From: Limnohabitans sp.
GTDB taxonomy: Bacteria > Bacteroidota > Bacteroidia > Flavobacteriales > Flavobacteriaceae
NCBI GenBank assembly: GCA_030053945.1
Contig: JASGCW010000002.1
Span: 114,245 to 178,244, forward strand
Direction of reading: 5' to 3'
Length of the DNA stretch: 64,000 bases
Shown here: one piece after another, positions 27,513 to 37,017 of the stretch
Layout of the letters: each line of letters starts with the position of its first letter
Position numbering within the stretch: the first letter of the stretch is position 1
Made by a program: the position numbers and the translations under genes
Notes under the pieces: generated by a model
Told to the model about the DNA's origin: nothing
The model's input: only the letters and a program-made list of their open reading frames with translations
The model's database searches: none

Positions 27513-28937
27513 ATGAAAAATCTTAACAAGCTTTTTGTTTCCATGTTGATGGTTGCAGGTTTGAGTGCTAATGCTCAAAGTGCTGACAATCCTTGGGCAA
27601 TATCTTTCGGTGCTAATGCAGTAGATACTAAAACTAGTGCTTTTTACAAAGAAAATGGAAAAATCACTGACCATTTTAATGAATATTTCAATGTAAACAA
27701 TTGGAATATTTTACCTTCAGTTTCTTATTTAACTGTAGCTAGAAATGTTGGAGGAAGTTTTTCAGTTGGTGTTACTGGATCTGTGAATAAAATTGAAAAA
27801 TATTTTGTTCCTTCTAATGCTGCTGATGCTACAAGTAGTACAACTGTAGTTTTAAATCCAAATTTAATGTATTATGGTGTAGATGGTACAATTAAATATA
27901 GTTTAAAAAATCTATTAGGATCTAAATGGTTCGATCCTGCAGTTCATATTGGTGGAGGTTATACTTTCTTAGGAAAAGAATCTGCTGGTAATGCAAATGC
28001 TGGAGGTAGTTTAACTTTATGGTTTACTGAGCAAGTTGGTTTAACTTTAAGTTCAACTTACAAAAAAGCATTTACTGATAGAACAAATGAAGGAGGAGGT
28101 TTAGATGTTCCTTCAGTATTCCAACATATGGCTGGTCTTACTTTCCAATTTGGTGGTAAAGATACAGATAGTGATGGTATCTATGATAAAGATGATGCTT
28201 GTCCAGATGTAAAAGGATTAAAAGAATTCCAAGGATGTCCTGATACAGACGGAGACGGAATCGCTGATAAAGATGATGCTTGTCCAGATGCAGCAGGTTC
28301 AAAAGAATTAAACGGTTGTCCTGATACAGACGGAGACGGAATCGCTGACAAAGATGATGCTTGTCCAGATGTTAAAGGTTTAGCTGCTTTACAAGGTTGT
28401 CCTGACGGTGACGGAGACGGAATCGCTGATAACAAAGATAAATGTCCTACTGTAGCAGGTCCAAGAGAAAATGGTGGATGTCCATGGCCAGATACTGACG
28501 GTGACTCAGTTCTTGACAAAGATGACAAATGTCCAGATGTAAAAGGTACTGTTGCTAACAATGGTTGTCCTGAAATCGATGAGACTGCTATTAAAAAGTT
28601 AAATGACTATGCTAAAACTATCTTATTTGATACAGGTAAAGCTTCTTTCCAACAAAAAACTTACCCAGTATTAGAAGCTATGACAGCTATCTTAAAAGAA
28701 TACCCTACAGCTAACTTCTCAATCGAAGGTCATACTGATAACGTAGGTAAAAAAGATAAAAACTTACAATTATCTAAAGATAGAGCTGCTGCTGTTAAAG
28801 ATTATTTAATCGAAAAAGGTATTGATGCTGCAAGATTAACTTCTGAAGGATATGGTGATACTAAACCAATCGCTTCTAACAAAACTAAAGCAGGAAAAAC
28901 TTTAAACAGAAGAGTTGAAGTTAAATTAGTAAAATAA
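27513..28937 (+). CDS. OmpA-family outer-membrane protein with TSP3 calcium-binding repeats
   Basis: There are three parts. After the signal peptide ([22 protein letters not shown]) comes a beta-barrel of about 200 residues ending in [11 protein letters not shown]. Next are five thrombospondin type-3 repeats of DxDxDGIxDxxDxCP type, rich in Asp and separated by short linkers with paired cysteines. Last is an OmpA C-terminal domain ([34 protein letters not shown]) that binds peptidoglycan. It links outer membrane and cell wall. Near-identical DNA repeats of about 100 bp encode the TSP3 part. Confidence 0.95.
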   Translation: MKNLNKLFVSMLMVAGLSANAQSADNPWAISFGANAVDTKTSAFYKENGKITDHFNEYFNVNNWNILPSVSYLTVARNVGGSFSVGVTGSVNKIEKYFVPSNAADATSSTTVVLNPNLMYYGVDGTIKYSLKNLLGSKWFDPAVHIGGGYTFLGKESAGNANAGGSLTLWFTEQVGLTLSSTYKKAFTDRTNEGGGLDVPSVFQHMAGLTFQFGGKDTDSDGIYDKDDACPDVKGLKEFQGCPDTDGDGIADKDDACPDAAGSKELNGCPDTDGDGIADKDDACPDVKGLAALQGCPDGDGDGIADNKDKCPTVAGPRENGGCPWPDTDGDSVLDKDDKCPDVKGTVANNGCPEIDETAIKKLNDYAKTILFDTGKASFQQKTYPVLEAMTAILKEYPTANFSIEGHTDNVGKKDKNLQLSKDRAAAVKDYLIEKGIDAARLTSEGYGDTKPIASNKTKAGKTLNRRVEVKLVK

Positions 28938-28957
28938 TTTACTTAAAATAAATTCTT

Positions 28958-28988
28958 AAAAACGTCCCGAAAATCGGGACGTTTTTTT
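28958..28988 (+). terminator. Terminator of the OmpA-family gene
   Basis: A perfect 13-bp stem (A5-CGTCCCGA with its complement) has a 3-nt loop and ends in a T7 run. Confidence 0.92.
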
Positions 28989-28999
28989 ATTTTTATAAA

Positions 29000-31765
29000 A
29001 TGACTAGTATATCTTTTCTTGACAAACTTGTAAATTATTTATCGAACGAGTATTCAGACAAACTCTCAGAGATTACAATAATACTTCCTAATAGAAGGGC
29101 AAGAGTCTTTTTGTTAGACAAGCTTAAAAATAGACATAATCAGTATTTTTTTGCTCCTAAAATAATTAGTGTTGAAGATTTTGTACAAGAATTAGCGGAG
29201 ATTCGAGCAATAGATTCTATAGAATTATTGTTTGAATTCTATACTGTTTACCTCGGACTAACTAATGAAAAAGACCAAACTTTTGAACAATTTTCAAATT
29301 GGGCTAAAACACTTTTACAAGATTTCAATGAGATAGACAGATACTTGATTGAACCCAACTATGTTTTTTCCTATCTAAAAGAAATTAAAGCTCTTGAAAG
29401 ATGGGATTTGTCAATTGATAAAAAAACGGAATTAATTGACAAACAATTGGAATTTTGGAATAAACTTCCATTGTATTATGATACTTTTTATAATTATCTT
29501 AAAGAGAAAAAAATTGGTTATCAGGGACTAATTTACCGCGAAGCTGTTAATAATCTTGAGTTTTTTGCCCAAAATGTAAAATCTTCAAAGCTAGTTTTTG
29601 CAGGTTTTAATGCATTAAATCAAGCTGAGGAGAAAATCATTCAACATTTGTTGGCTGTTGGAAAAGCTGAGATACTTTGGGATGCCGATAAAACTTTTTT
29701 GAATGATCCTTTGCACGACGCGGGTTTATTTATTAGACGTTTTAGAGAAAAATGGTTATACTACAAAAAAAATTCTTTTGAATGGATTGTTGATGAATTT
29801 TCAGAAGAAAAGAAAATTGAAATAATTGGAACTTCTAAAGCTATTGGTCAAGCAAAGATAGTTTCTAATCTTATAGCTGACATTATTAGTAGTGAGAACA
29901 ATTCAACATTAGATAAAGTAGCTATAGTATTAGGTGATGAGAATATGCTAATACCTATATTACACTCATTGCCTTCAAATGTAGGGAGTTTGAATATAAC
30001 GATGGGTTATTCGAGCAAAAACAATCCTATTCAGATTTTAATTTTTAAACTTTTCAAGATGCACAATAATGCTATTAGCAGAAATGCCGATAGTTATTTG
30101 TTCTATTATAAAGATGTATTAGATGTTTTATGCAACCCAGTTGTTGAAGGTTTTGTTGATGCAGCAGAACTCATTAAAACAGTAAAGAAGAATAATTACA
30201 CATTTATTACTCATTCTAAAGTTGTTTCACTACAACAAAATTCAACTGCATTATTTGATTTGCTTTTTCAAAAGTGGACAGATAAGCCTATAGCTATATT
30301 GGAAAGGATTAATCAGATTCTTATAATCATTAAGAAATATTTAGATACTGATTCTGAGGAAGAAAAAATTTTGAGGTCATTTTTGTTTTCTATATTTAAA
30401 GTAATCAATAAACTAATATCGTATTGCTCTCAGAATGAGTATGTAGATTCAGCGCAAGTGCTATATTCTATTTACAAGGAAGTAATTGATGTGGCTGAGG
30501 TGTCATTTGAAGGAGAACCACTTTCAGGTTTGCAAATTATGGGAGTTTTGGAAAGCCGTGTTTTGGATTTTGATACGGTTATTATTACTTCGATGAATGA
30601 GGGTAAATTCCCAGCTGGAAAAACCACAAATTCTTTTATTCCATATGATGTAAAGAGAGAAATTGGATTACCCACATTTAAAGAAAAAGATGCTATTTAT
30701 ACTTATCACTTCTATCATTTGTTACAAAGGGCAAAAAACATTTATTTGCTTTATAATACGGAAAGCGATGGATTAGATGGAGGAGAGAAAAGTAGGTTTA
30801 TCACTCAGTTGGAGGTTGAAAAGCAACCAAATCATTTTTTGAGTCATACTATTTTACAACCTGAGGTACCCAATATTGCTTATGAAACCATAAGTATTCC
30901 AAAATCGGAATCTGTAATTACAAGACTAAAAGAAATTGCAACAGGAAAAGGATTTTCACCATCTGCATTGACGACTTACATTCGAAATCCTATTCAATTT
31001 TATTTTCAGAGGGTACTCTCCATTAGAGAAACGGAAGAAGTTGAAGAGAATATTGCTTTGAATACATTAGGAACAATCATTCATCGCACATTAGAAGAAC
31101 TTTACAAGCCTTATCTAAATACTTTTTTGTCTATTACGGATATTGATTTTATGATGGCTTTAGCCGATGAAGAAGTCCTAAAACAATTTAAAGAAGTTTA
31201 TAAAGAAGGCGAGGTGAAAAAAGGTAAAAATCTATTAGCATTTGAAGTTGCTAAACGAAATATTTTTAATTTTCTTAAGGCTGAAAAAGTTGAAATTGAA
31301 AAAGGAGATGCCGTTAAAGTACTTAATGTAGAAATTAGCCTTGAACGTATTTTAGAAGATGTCCGATTGCCTTTTCCTATAAAAATAGCTGGAAATGTTG
31401 ACAGAATAGAAATAAGAAACAACAAAATCAGAATTATAGACTATAAGACGGGTAAAGTTGAAAAAAAACATTTAGCAGTAACAGATTGGAACGGATTGGT
31501 TTTAGATATTAAAAATGAAAAAATCATTCAGCTACTTACCTATGCTTTTATGTATGAGCAACAAGCTAATGGACTTGAAATAGAAGTAGGTATCATCTCT
31601 TTCAAAAATATGAAGGCAGGATTTATGCCTTTTGAATTTAAAAAAGAGAAAGATACTTTCACTGTTATAACACCCGAAATCTTAGACGAATTTAAGTCAG
31701 AACTTGTTATATTGTTAAATGAAATCATCAATGTTCATATCCCTTTTGAAGAAAAGCATAATTAA
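29000..31765 (+). CDS. AddB-like PD-(D/E)XK nuclease protein
   Basis: This 921-residue protein has an inactivated-helicase N-terminal part (ITIILPNRRARVFLLDKL; no Walker A) and MGYSSKNNPI and VIITSMNEGKFPAG segments of AddB type. The C-terminal nuclease starts at GFSPSALTTYIRNPIQFYFQRVL and ends with RIIDYKTGK. The Cys normally opening the CPxxFxF motif is Asn here, and no Cys cluster follows at the C-terminus, so the AddB iron-sulfur cluster seems absent. It partners, by inference, with the AddA-like protein at 23009. Its end overlaps the convergent hydrolase gene by 4 nt. Confidence 0.85.
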   Translation: MTSISFLDKLVNYLSNEYSDKLSEITIILPNRRARVFLLDKLKNRHNQYFFAPKIISVEDFVQELAEIRAIDSIELLFEFYTVYLGLTNEKDQTFEQFSNWAKTLLQDFNEIDRYLIEPNYVFSYLKEIKALERWDLSIDKKTELIDKQLEFWNKLPLYYDTFYNYLKEKKIGYQGLIYREAVNNLEFFAQNVKSSKLVFAGFNALNQAEEKIIQHLLAVGKAEILWDADKTFLNDPLHDAGLFIRRFREKWLYYKKNSFEWIVDEFSEEKKIEIIGTSKAIGQAKIVSNLIADIISSENNSTLDKVAIVLGDENMLIPILHSLPSNVGSLNITMGYSSKNNPIQILIFKLFKMHNNAISRNADSYLFYYKDVLDVLCNPVVEGFVDAAELIKTVKKNNYTFITHSKVVSLQQNSTALFDLLFQKWTDKPIAILERINQILIIIKKYLDTDSEEEKILRSFLFSIFKVINKLISYCSQNEYVDSAQVLYSIYKEVIDVAEVSFEGEPLSGLQIMGVLESRVLDFDTVIITSMNEGKFPAGKTTNSFIPYDVKREIGLPTFKEKDAIYTYHFYHLLQRAKNIYLLYNTESDGLDGGEKSRFITQLEVEKQPNHFLSHTILQPEVPNIAYETISIPKSESVITRLKEIATGKGFSPSALTTYIRNPIQFYFQRVLSIRETEEVEENIALNTLGTIIHRTLEELYKPYLNTFLSITDIDFMMALADEEVLKQFKEVYKEGEVKKGKNLLAFEVAKRNIFNFLKAEKVEIEKGDAVKVLNVEISLERILEDVRLPFPIKIAGNVDRIEIRNNKIRIIDYKTGKVEKKHLAVTDWNGLVLDIKNEKIIQLLTYAFMYEQQANGLEIEVGIISFKNMKAGFMPFEFKKEKDTFTVITPEILDEFKSELVILLNEIINVHIPFEEKHN

Positions 31766-32544
31766 CATCTTTCAAAAAAATCCATTAAAATTCCACCTAA
31801 AACATCTTTATTTTCGATATGACTCATATGTCCGTCAGGCAAAGAAACTAATTCAGTCGAAGTCTCTTCAATTTGTTTCATTGAGGTTTCATAAGGTAAG
31901 ACACCATCTTTTTTGCCTAAAATAAGTAGTGTAGGAAATGTAGCCTTTTGTAAAATTTTTACTCTTTCTTTTCTAATTTTCATTCCCTCTTGACAGGCAA
32001 TATAACCTTGTAAAGGTGTTTTTAGAGCCTCTTTTTTAGTGTTCTCAATTTCCGCAAGTAAACGATCTCGATTGTCTATGCTAAATAAGTTGGCTATAGA
32101 CATTTGAACTAATGAATAGTATTCTCTTTGCGCCATTTTGATTGCTCTGTTTCGGTTTATTTTTCGTTCGTGATCATCAGCATAAGCGGTTGAATTTAGT
32201 AAAACGAGACCGTTAAACATTTCAGGATACTTTTCAGCTAATGCTAGAGAAACATAGCCACCCATTGAATGACCTACAAAAGTTGCCTTTTCTATTTTTA
32301 AATTTGTTAGGATCGCTAGAACAGCTTCTGCTATGTCTTCCATTGTATGGACATAGCCTATACATTCTGTTTTTCCGTGACCTAATAAGTCAATGCAAAC
32401 TACTTCATATTGTTTTGAAAATTCATCTAAATAGAAATCCCACATTGTGGAATTTTCTAAAAAACCGTGTAATAATACTATAACTTTTCCTTTGCCAATA
32501 GTAGAATAGGAAATCTTTGTGTTTTTATAAAGGATGTGTTTCAA
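31762..32544 (-). CDS. Alpha/beta-fold hydrolase
   Basis: This 260-residue cytoplasmic hydrolase has the oxyanion-hole motif VLLHGFLENS, the nucleophile elbow GHSMGG (Ser93), an acidic residue in LILGKKDGVLPYE and a final His in DGHMSHIEN. It resembles MenH/BioH/proline-iminopeptidase-type esterases; the substrate cannot be told. The start is TTG, 6 nt after the stop of the DUF2891 gene, so the two form an operon. Confidence 0.88.
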   Translation of the reverse strand: MKHILYKNTKISYSTIGKGKVIVLLHGFLENSTMWDFYLDEFSKQYEVVCIDLLGHGKTECIGYVHTMEDIAEAVLAILTNLKIEKATFVGHSMGGYVSLALAEKYPEMFNGLVLLNSTAYADDHERKINRNRAIKMAQREYYSLVQMSIANLFSIDNRDRLLAEIENTKKEALKTPLQGYIACQEGMKIRKERVKILQKATFPTLLILGKKDGVLPYETSMKQIEETSTELVSLPDGHMSHIENKDVLGGILMDFFERC

Positions 32545-32550
32545 AACAGA

Positions 32551-33609
32551 TTATTTTACAGAAAGTGCAAAAATAGCAAAACTTGCTAACCAATGTTCAC
32601 CACCATAACCTCCGTCAAAAATTATTTTTAGTGATTTTGAAATAAATTCTGAAGAAGTTTTTTCAAATTTGAGTTTTGTTTGATTATTGTGAGGCAAATG
32701 TTTTGCAATGGTTTTCATATTCCAAGCGCGACTAAATGATAAACCGTCTAAATGAACAATTTGATAATCACTTCTGTCACTTACAGTTGGAGCGATACAA
32801 ATTCTGTTTATCCCTTCTTTTGTAAAATAGGCAGCAAACCATTTTGCGTACTCTTTTTTAGGTAAAATACGAGTCATTAAATCGGCTGCTTGTAAACTTG
32901 GTGAAAAAAAATCACTCCCATCAGGTTCTAAATGAGCGGGTATTTTAGTATTGTTAAGATAGAAATCTTTACTTTTTTGAACGATTAAGTTTAAAAAGTC
33001 ATTATCATTTTTATTCTTTGCCCAGTCATAAGCAAAACAAAGACCAAACGCAGTATTAGGATGTACTCCTGTGCGATTAGGATAGGTCTGTTTAGGCAAA
33101 TATTCTTTCCAAATGGTTACAATTTTTTCGGTTAATGGCTGTAATGCACTAAACCATTTTCTACCTAAATCACTATCCCAAGTAGAAAGTTCCTCGTCTA
33201 ACTTTAGTAACCAAGCCCATCCATAGGTTCGTTCATATCCTTTAGAGGCCGTATATTTTCCAAAATACTCAGCTTCAAGTATCATTTTATCTCTTTGAAA
33301 TGAATTATCTAGTACTTTGATAATTTCTTCTTTATTTTGGATATTAGGAAATTGCTTTAATAATTTTACAAGCATCCAATGTCCGTGAACACTACTGTGC
33401 CAGTCAAGACAGCCATAAAAAACTGGATGTAATTCGTGAGGCAGTAACTTAGCATCAGTTTCTTTATCTGATAAATGTGATGTTTTATTAGGAAATTCTG
33501 AATTAATGCAATGCAAAGGCATAGCACTTAATTTTTGAGCCATTTCTAAACTCAATTCTTGTGCATTAGCACTAACAAAGGTAAGTAAGAATAAAATTAT
33601 TTTTTTCAT
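32551..33609 (-). CDS. DUF2891-family secreted protein
   Basis: After a signal peptide (MKKIILFLLTFVSANAQ) the 352-residue protein follows the DUF2891 pattern: MPLHCINSEFPNKTSHL, LHPVFYGCLDWHSSVHGHWML, then YGWAWLLKLDEEL, HTNTAFG-like HPNTAFGLCFAYDWA and DGSDFFSPSLQAADLMTRIL, ending GEHWLASFAIFAL. The tandem helices suggest an alpha/alpha-barrel as in glycan-active enzymes, but the activity is unknown. Probably periplasmic. Confidence 0.88.
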   Translation of the reverse strand: MKKIILFLLTFVSANAQELSLEMAQKLSAMPLHCINSEFPNKTSHLSDKETDAKLLPHELHPVFYGCLDWHSSVHGHWMLVKLLKQFPNIQNKEEIIKVLDNSFQRDKMILEAEYFGKYTASKGYERTYGWAWLLKLDEELSTWDSDLGRKWFSALQPLTEKIVTIWKEYLPKQTYPNRTGVHPNTAFGLCFAYDWAKNKNDNDFLNLIVQKSKDFYLNNTKIPAHLEPDGSDFFSPSLQAADLMTRILPKKEYAKWFAAYFTKEGINRICIAPTVSDRSDYQIVHLDGLSFSRAWNMKTIAKHLPHNNQTKLKFEKTSSEFISKSLKIIFDGGYGGEHWLASFAIFALSVK

Positions 33610-33630
33610 TTTCAGTACTTAGGATATGAA

Positions 33631-33638
33631 CAAATGTA
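33631..33638 (-). promoter_or_regulatory. -7 promoter element of the DUF2891 gene
   Basis: TAcaTTTG on the minus strand, 21 nt before the ATG, directly beside the terminator of the preceding remnant. Confidence 0.5.
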
Positions 33639-33651
33639 ATAAATATTGATT

Positions 33652-33681
33652 AAAAAAGAATGCCTCGCAATTGCGAGGCAT
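33652..33681 (-). terminator. Palindromic terminator after the hydrolase remnant
   Basis: A perfect 22-bp palindrome at 33660-33681 (arms ATGCCTCGCAA) is followed on the minus strand by a T-rich run. It would have terminated the gene whose 3' end survives at 33685. Confidence 0.8.
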
Positions 33682-33684
33682 ATA

Positions 33685-33930
33685 TTATAATTTTAGAATC
33701 CAATCACTCATTTTTTCTAAGACTTTAGGAGAAATGGTTTGTTCAATTTCTACATATTCTGAGAAAGCGCCTGTCTTACAATTTTGGAATAAATGGTTGA
33801 GTTCTTCAAAATTTACTATTTCAAATTTTTTATTGCCAGCTTTGGTTAGTTCTTTTTTAAATCCTTCTAAATTAGTTACTGCATCCACTTGAAAGTCTTT
33901 GCTTCCATTAATAACTAAAACAGGTTTTAA
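33685..33930 (-). pseudogene. 3' remnant of an alpha/beta hydrolase gene
   Basis: About 80 codons survive, from KPVLVINGSKDFQVDAVTNL to MSDWILKL at the stop, without a usable start. An in-frame TGA lies at 33940-33942. The fragment holds the catalytic acid (NGSKD) and His (ELNHLFQ) regions of a dienelactone-hydrolase-like or peptidase S9-like protein, while the nucleophile part is missing. The upstream part ends where the gene at 33952 stops, so a deletion or replacement removed the 5' portion. Confidence 0.75.
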
Positions 33931-33951
33931 ATGAAAAAATCAATTGTTAAT

Positions 33952-34767
33952 TTACTTAGACTTTTCTTTTAAAATATCAATAAGGTCACTATTTATACGC
34001 CAAGTTTTTCCTTTAAGTATATATTCATAAAGTTGTTTCCATTTCTGTTCGGTCATTCCTCCAGTACTTAATTCTATAAGCTTTTTATTAATTTCATCAA
34101 CATTAAAATATTTAGGATATTCCTTATAAAGATTATTAAAGTATATAATGGCATTTTTTTCATCTTTTTCTAATAGGATAGAAATCCCTTTTTGATACAA
34201 TTCTAAAGCATTAAGTTTTCCTGTCTCTTTAGTTTTTTCAGTTTCAGCTTTGATTTTTTCAGTTTCTAATTCAACTTTTTCTTTATCATTTATTTGCTTT
34301 ACTAATTTTAAAATTTCATCAAATTTTTTGAGATATGTTGTGTCTTTAAGTTTTTCAGGATTGTTAAAATCATATTCATTTAAACGATATAAGGCATCTC
34401 TTAGAATAACAATTGTAGTATTCCTTTTCGTTAATTCTGAAATCGTTTGACTAAGACTCGAAGACATTCCGCCACTTACAATTTCTTTAAAATCAAAATT
34501 TGCACTTAATGCTGACGTATAAGCTAGAATAGCATCTGGTGGTGGTTCAGCTAAAATTCTAACGGGATTTTTAGATTTAGAATCTAAATTATGAACAATA
34601 ACTGTTCCCCTTCTGCTTGCGTCAAAATCGGCAAAGTATATAGATTGATTTGTATCATTCTTATATTGCTTAAAGTGGACTAAATTTGTTTTGTTTCCTT
34701 GTTGTCCAAATGTTTGTCCATATGATAAATAGATAAACAGGAGTAAAATAATTTTTCTCATAATCAT
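33952..34767 (-). CDS. Secreted coiled-coil protein of unknown function
   Basis: This 271-residue protein has a signal peptide (MRKIILLLFIYLSYGQTFG; another ATG is 6 nt upstream). Residues 65-120 contain AEPPPDA followed by SSSLSQTISELTKRNTTIVI and LRDALYRLNE, a pattern that I recall in many uncharacterised bacterial envelope proteins. A Lys/Glu-rich coiled coil (KEKVELETEKIKAETEKTKE) follows. Its upstream region carries the same 16-bp element and -7 sequence as the two-component operon, which suggests that the response regulator at 37018 controls it. Confidence 0.75.
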   Translation of the reverse strand: MIMRKIILLLFIYLSYGQTFGQQGNKTNLVHFKQYKNDTNQSIYFADFDASRRGTVIVHNLDSKSKNPVRILAEPPPDAILAYTSALSANFDFKEIVSGGMSSSLSQTISELTKRNTTIVILRDALYRLNEYDFNNPEKLKDTTYLKKFDEILKLVKQINDKEKVELETEKIKAETEKTKETGKLNALELYQKGISILLEKDEKNAIIYFNNLYKEYPKYFNVDEINKKLIELSTGGMTEQKWKQLYEYILKGKTWRINSDLIDILKEKSK

Positions 34768-34802
34768 AAATTTTAAGTTAGTAATCAGTAATTTGTCTAA
34801 CT

Positions 34803-34848
34803 CAAAGTTCAGGAATACGACAAAGCCAATCCATTACACAAACGGGTA
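34803..34848 (-). promoter_or_regulatory. Shared regulator element, copy B: 16-bp box, 21 nt, TGAACTTTG
   Basis: On the minus strand TACCCGTTTGTGTAAT (34848-34833), a 21-nt spacer and TGAACTTTG (34811-34803) precede the secreted protein gene. TGAACTTTG is one base off the -7 consensus. The same box with the same spacing is before the response regulator gene at 37669-37714. Box and spacing identity make chance unlikely. Confidence 0.75.
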
Positions 34849-34881
34849 CTTTTTTAGAAGAGAAAAAGAAGAAGGAGGTAT

Positions 34882-35670
34882 TTAGATGGTACAGCTAAAA
34901 AGGAGTGAAGTTCCCTTTTCGCAATCTATAATTTTAAATGCACCACCTATGGTTTGCATGCGGTCTTGCATATTTTTGAGACCATTGCCATTAGGATTTT
35001 CTGAAATTCCTATACCGTTATCTAATATGTGGATTTGAAAACTATCTTTTTCTAAGATGAAAACAATGTTAACTTCTGTGGCTTGGCTATGTTTGTAAAT
35101 ATTGTTTAAAGCTTCTTTGATGCACAAAAAAAGATTTCTGCGGGTTTCGTTTTCAAGAAGCGTGTTATTTTCTGTTATTGAGGTTTGGAAAGTACATTTT
35201 ATCCCTGTTTTAGATAAAAATTGCGAAGTATATTGCGTGATATAATTGATAAAGGAATTTATATTATCATTTTGGATTTTTAAACTCCAAATCATTTCAC
35301 GCATAGAAGTGGTTATTTCGCTTGTAGTACTAATTAATTCTTCTATTTCCGTTTTTAGTTTAGGATTGAGTTCAAACTTTTCAAGAATATATTCTCCTTG
35401 TAGCTTTATGGAAGATATACCAGCACCTAGATCATCGTGCATGTCTTTGGATATACGTTCGCGCTCGTTTTCGAGTGCTTTTTGCTTGTCCAGTTGGGTT
35501 TGCAGCAACTCATTTTGATGAGTAGCTTCTTGCAATTGTTTTTCTTTGAGTAAGAGGATTTGTTTTTTGTTGTAAATGAGAACCATAAAAATAATGAAGA
35601 CAACAAATAGCATCATTATTGTAATAGCGATTACATATGTGACTTTTATTTCATAAGGTAATTCATTCAT
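34882..35670 (-). CDS. NarL-type sensor histidine kinase
   Basis: The 262 residues have one membrane segment (residues about 11-33) and a coiled coil (LKEKQLQEATHQNELLQTQLD). A HisKA_3 phosphorylation site follows, ERERISKDMHDDLGAG, with His78. The HATPase_c domain is marked by LFLCIKEALNNIYKHS, DNGIGI and GNGLKNMQDRMQTIGG. There is no sensing domain of its own, so the signal probably comes from the membrane protein whose gene overlaps its start by 8 nt. Partner: the response regulator at 37018. Confidence 0.93.
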   Translation of the reverse strand: MNELPYEIKVTYVIAITIMMLFVVFIIFMVLIYNKKQILLLKEKQLQEATHQNELLQTQLDKQKALENERERISKDMHDDLGAGISSIKLQGEYILEKFELNPKLKTEIEELISTTSEITTSMREMIWSLKIQNDNINSFINYITQYTSQFLSKTGIKCTFQTSITENNTLLENETRRNLFLCIKEALNNIYKHSQATEVNIVFILEKDSFQIHILDNGIGISENPNGNGLKNMQDRMQTIGGAFKIIDCEKGTSLLFSCTI

Positions 35671-36298
35671 TTATCGAGGCTTGTCTTTCAAATTTTACTA
35701 AAGAAATATAAAACATAAAATACATCACACAATTAATAAAGTTGAATATTGTTATTACAGAATTAAGAAAATCCTTATCTAATTTGTCAAATAAATACAT
35801 AGGAACCACTCTAAAAATAAAAAAAGTACTCCACAATAGAAGACCACTTGAAATCCAAAAATTAGGATCGTCAATTATATTTTTTGTATCAACATTGTTT
35901 ATTTTTTGAAAAAACCATAGAAAAGATAAAGTTATGTAACTCATAGCCATAGCTATGCCAATTTTATTGTCATAAAGTGGAGAGAAAATACTTGTAAAGA
36001 AAATACAATAACTAATTGTTAATGTTGAAATTAAATAACTGATTTTTTTTAATAAGTTAGACTTAAGTAATTTCGAATAGAAATACCCAAAATAAATTAT
36101 TCCAAATAAACAATAATAATTGAAAATGAAAACATAATCTAAAAGGTTTAAGCTAGTCATACAATAACCATAGATTTCCAAAAACAAAGTGATTGTTAGG
36201 TACAAAAAAAAATAGTTATGAGTAGAAAAGTCTTTCCTACTCATAACTATCGATTTTAATGTGGTTAGAGTTAAAATTATTAAATAAAATAATATCAT
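35663..36298 (-). CDS. Polytopic membrane protein, probable sensor partner
   Basis: This 211-residue protein is almost entirely hydrophobic, with about seven membrane helices (MILFYLIILTLTTLKSIVM, YFFLYLTITLFLEIYGYCM, FNYYCLFGIIYFGYF, ISYLISTLTISYCIFFTSIF and others). It has no recognised domain. Overlap with the kinase start indicates coupled translation, and the kinase lacks its own input domain. Together this suggests a membrane-embedded input subunit, as seen with other Bacteroidetes NarL-type kinases (inference). Confidence 0.75.
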   Translation of the reverse strand: MILFYLIILTLTTLKSIVMSRKDFSTHNYFFLYLTITLFLEIYGYCMTSLNLLDYVFIFNYYCLFGIIYFGYFYSKLLKSNLLKKISYLISTLTISYCIFFTSIFSPLYDNKIGIAMAMSYITLSFLWFFQKINNVDTKNIIDDPNFWISSGLLLWSTFFIFRVVPMYLFDKLDKDFLNSVITIFNFINCVMYFMFYISLVKFERQASINE

Positions 36299-36301
36299 AG
36301 T

Positions 36302-37012
36302 TTATGGATGTAAGGTGCCTAAATCATAATATCCTTCATAACCATTTTTATCTATTGGATAAGGGTGTTTTTTTGTTTTGTTTGTGTCTCTAATTTTAGA
36401 AAATAAATTTAATCTAAATTTATTATTTGTGTCAATTGTACATCCTAATTCTAATGTTATATCCTGCTCAAAACCATTAAAATCTTTTATGTTTTTCATT
36501 TCGTAGGTTATATAGTAGGTAGCTTTCATTTCACTATTTTCAGGTTCAATAATTTTCATTGCTCCTTCCTCGAATTTTTCTTTTAAAACTTTAAAACTTT
36601 GATTTAGTTTTGTATATTCAATCAATTTTCCATCACTTGAAATGAAATAAGCTTGTTCATTATCGAAATTTAAATCCCAATCACTTAATTGGTTAAAATC
36701 AAATTCTTGAGTGTTAGAAAATCTTAAAATAATATCTAGAGAATTAGTTGTATATGCTTTCGTTGTAAAAAAAATATGTAGATAATTTTTATCATTTTTT
36801 TCAATTACTGTATTTATACTATCCATTTTAATTAAAAAATTATCATTTAATTTTATTTCATCTTTGTCATCATAAAGTAAATAAAAAAGTGTTTTCCCTA
36901 AGTGATATTTTTCAGGAATGATAGGTAAAGAAACAAAATCAAACTTACTATTTCCTAATAATTTTGACTTTAATTTATTCATTAATTCTGTGTTGATTGA
37001 TAGTTCTTCCAT
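36302..37012 (-). CDS. Soluble protein of unknown function in the two-component operon
   Basis: This 236-residue protein has no signal peptide or membrane segment. It is acidic and beta-rich (YLHIFFTTKAYTTNSLDIIL, ATYYITYEMKNIKDFNGF) and ends with HPYPIDKNGYEGYYDLGTLH. I recognise no family. It is placed between the response regulator (5-nt gap) and the membrane protein (3-nt gap), so it is co-expressed with the signalling pair and may be a ligand-binding or accessory subunit. Confidence 0.6.
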   Translation of the reverse strand: MEELSINTELMNKLKSKLLGNSKFDFVSLPIIPEKYHLGKTLFYLLYDDKDEIKLNDNFLIKMDSINTVIEKNDKNYLHIFFTTKAYTTNSLDIILRFSNTQEFDFNQLSDWDLNFDNEQAYFISSDGKLIEYTKLNQSFKVLKEKFEEGAMKIIEPENSEMKATYYITYEMKNIKDFNGFEQDITLELGCTIDTNNKFRLNLFSKIRDTNKTKKHPYPIDKNGYEGYYDLGTLHP

Positions 37013-37017
37013 AACTC

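Noticed and set aside
28150..28570. Tandem DNA repeats of about 100 bp and a 126-codon antisense reading frame
   Set aside because: The repeats encode the TSP3 units of the OmpA-family protein, and the antisense frame is a shadow of that repetitive coding sequence.
33936..33953. Half of the TTAACAATTGTTAA palindrome (CAATTGTTAATTT) at the end of the gene at 33952
   Set aside because: Only one arm plus core is present, inside a stop-codon region of AT-rich DNA; probably chance.
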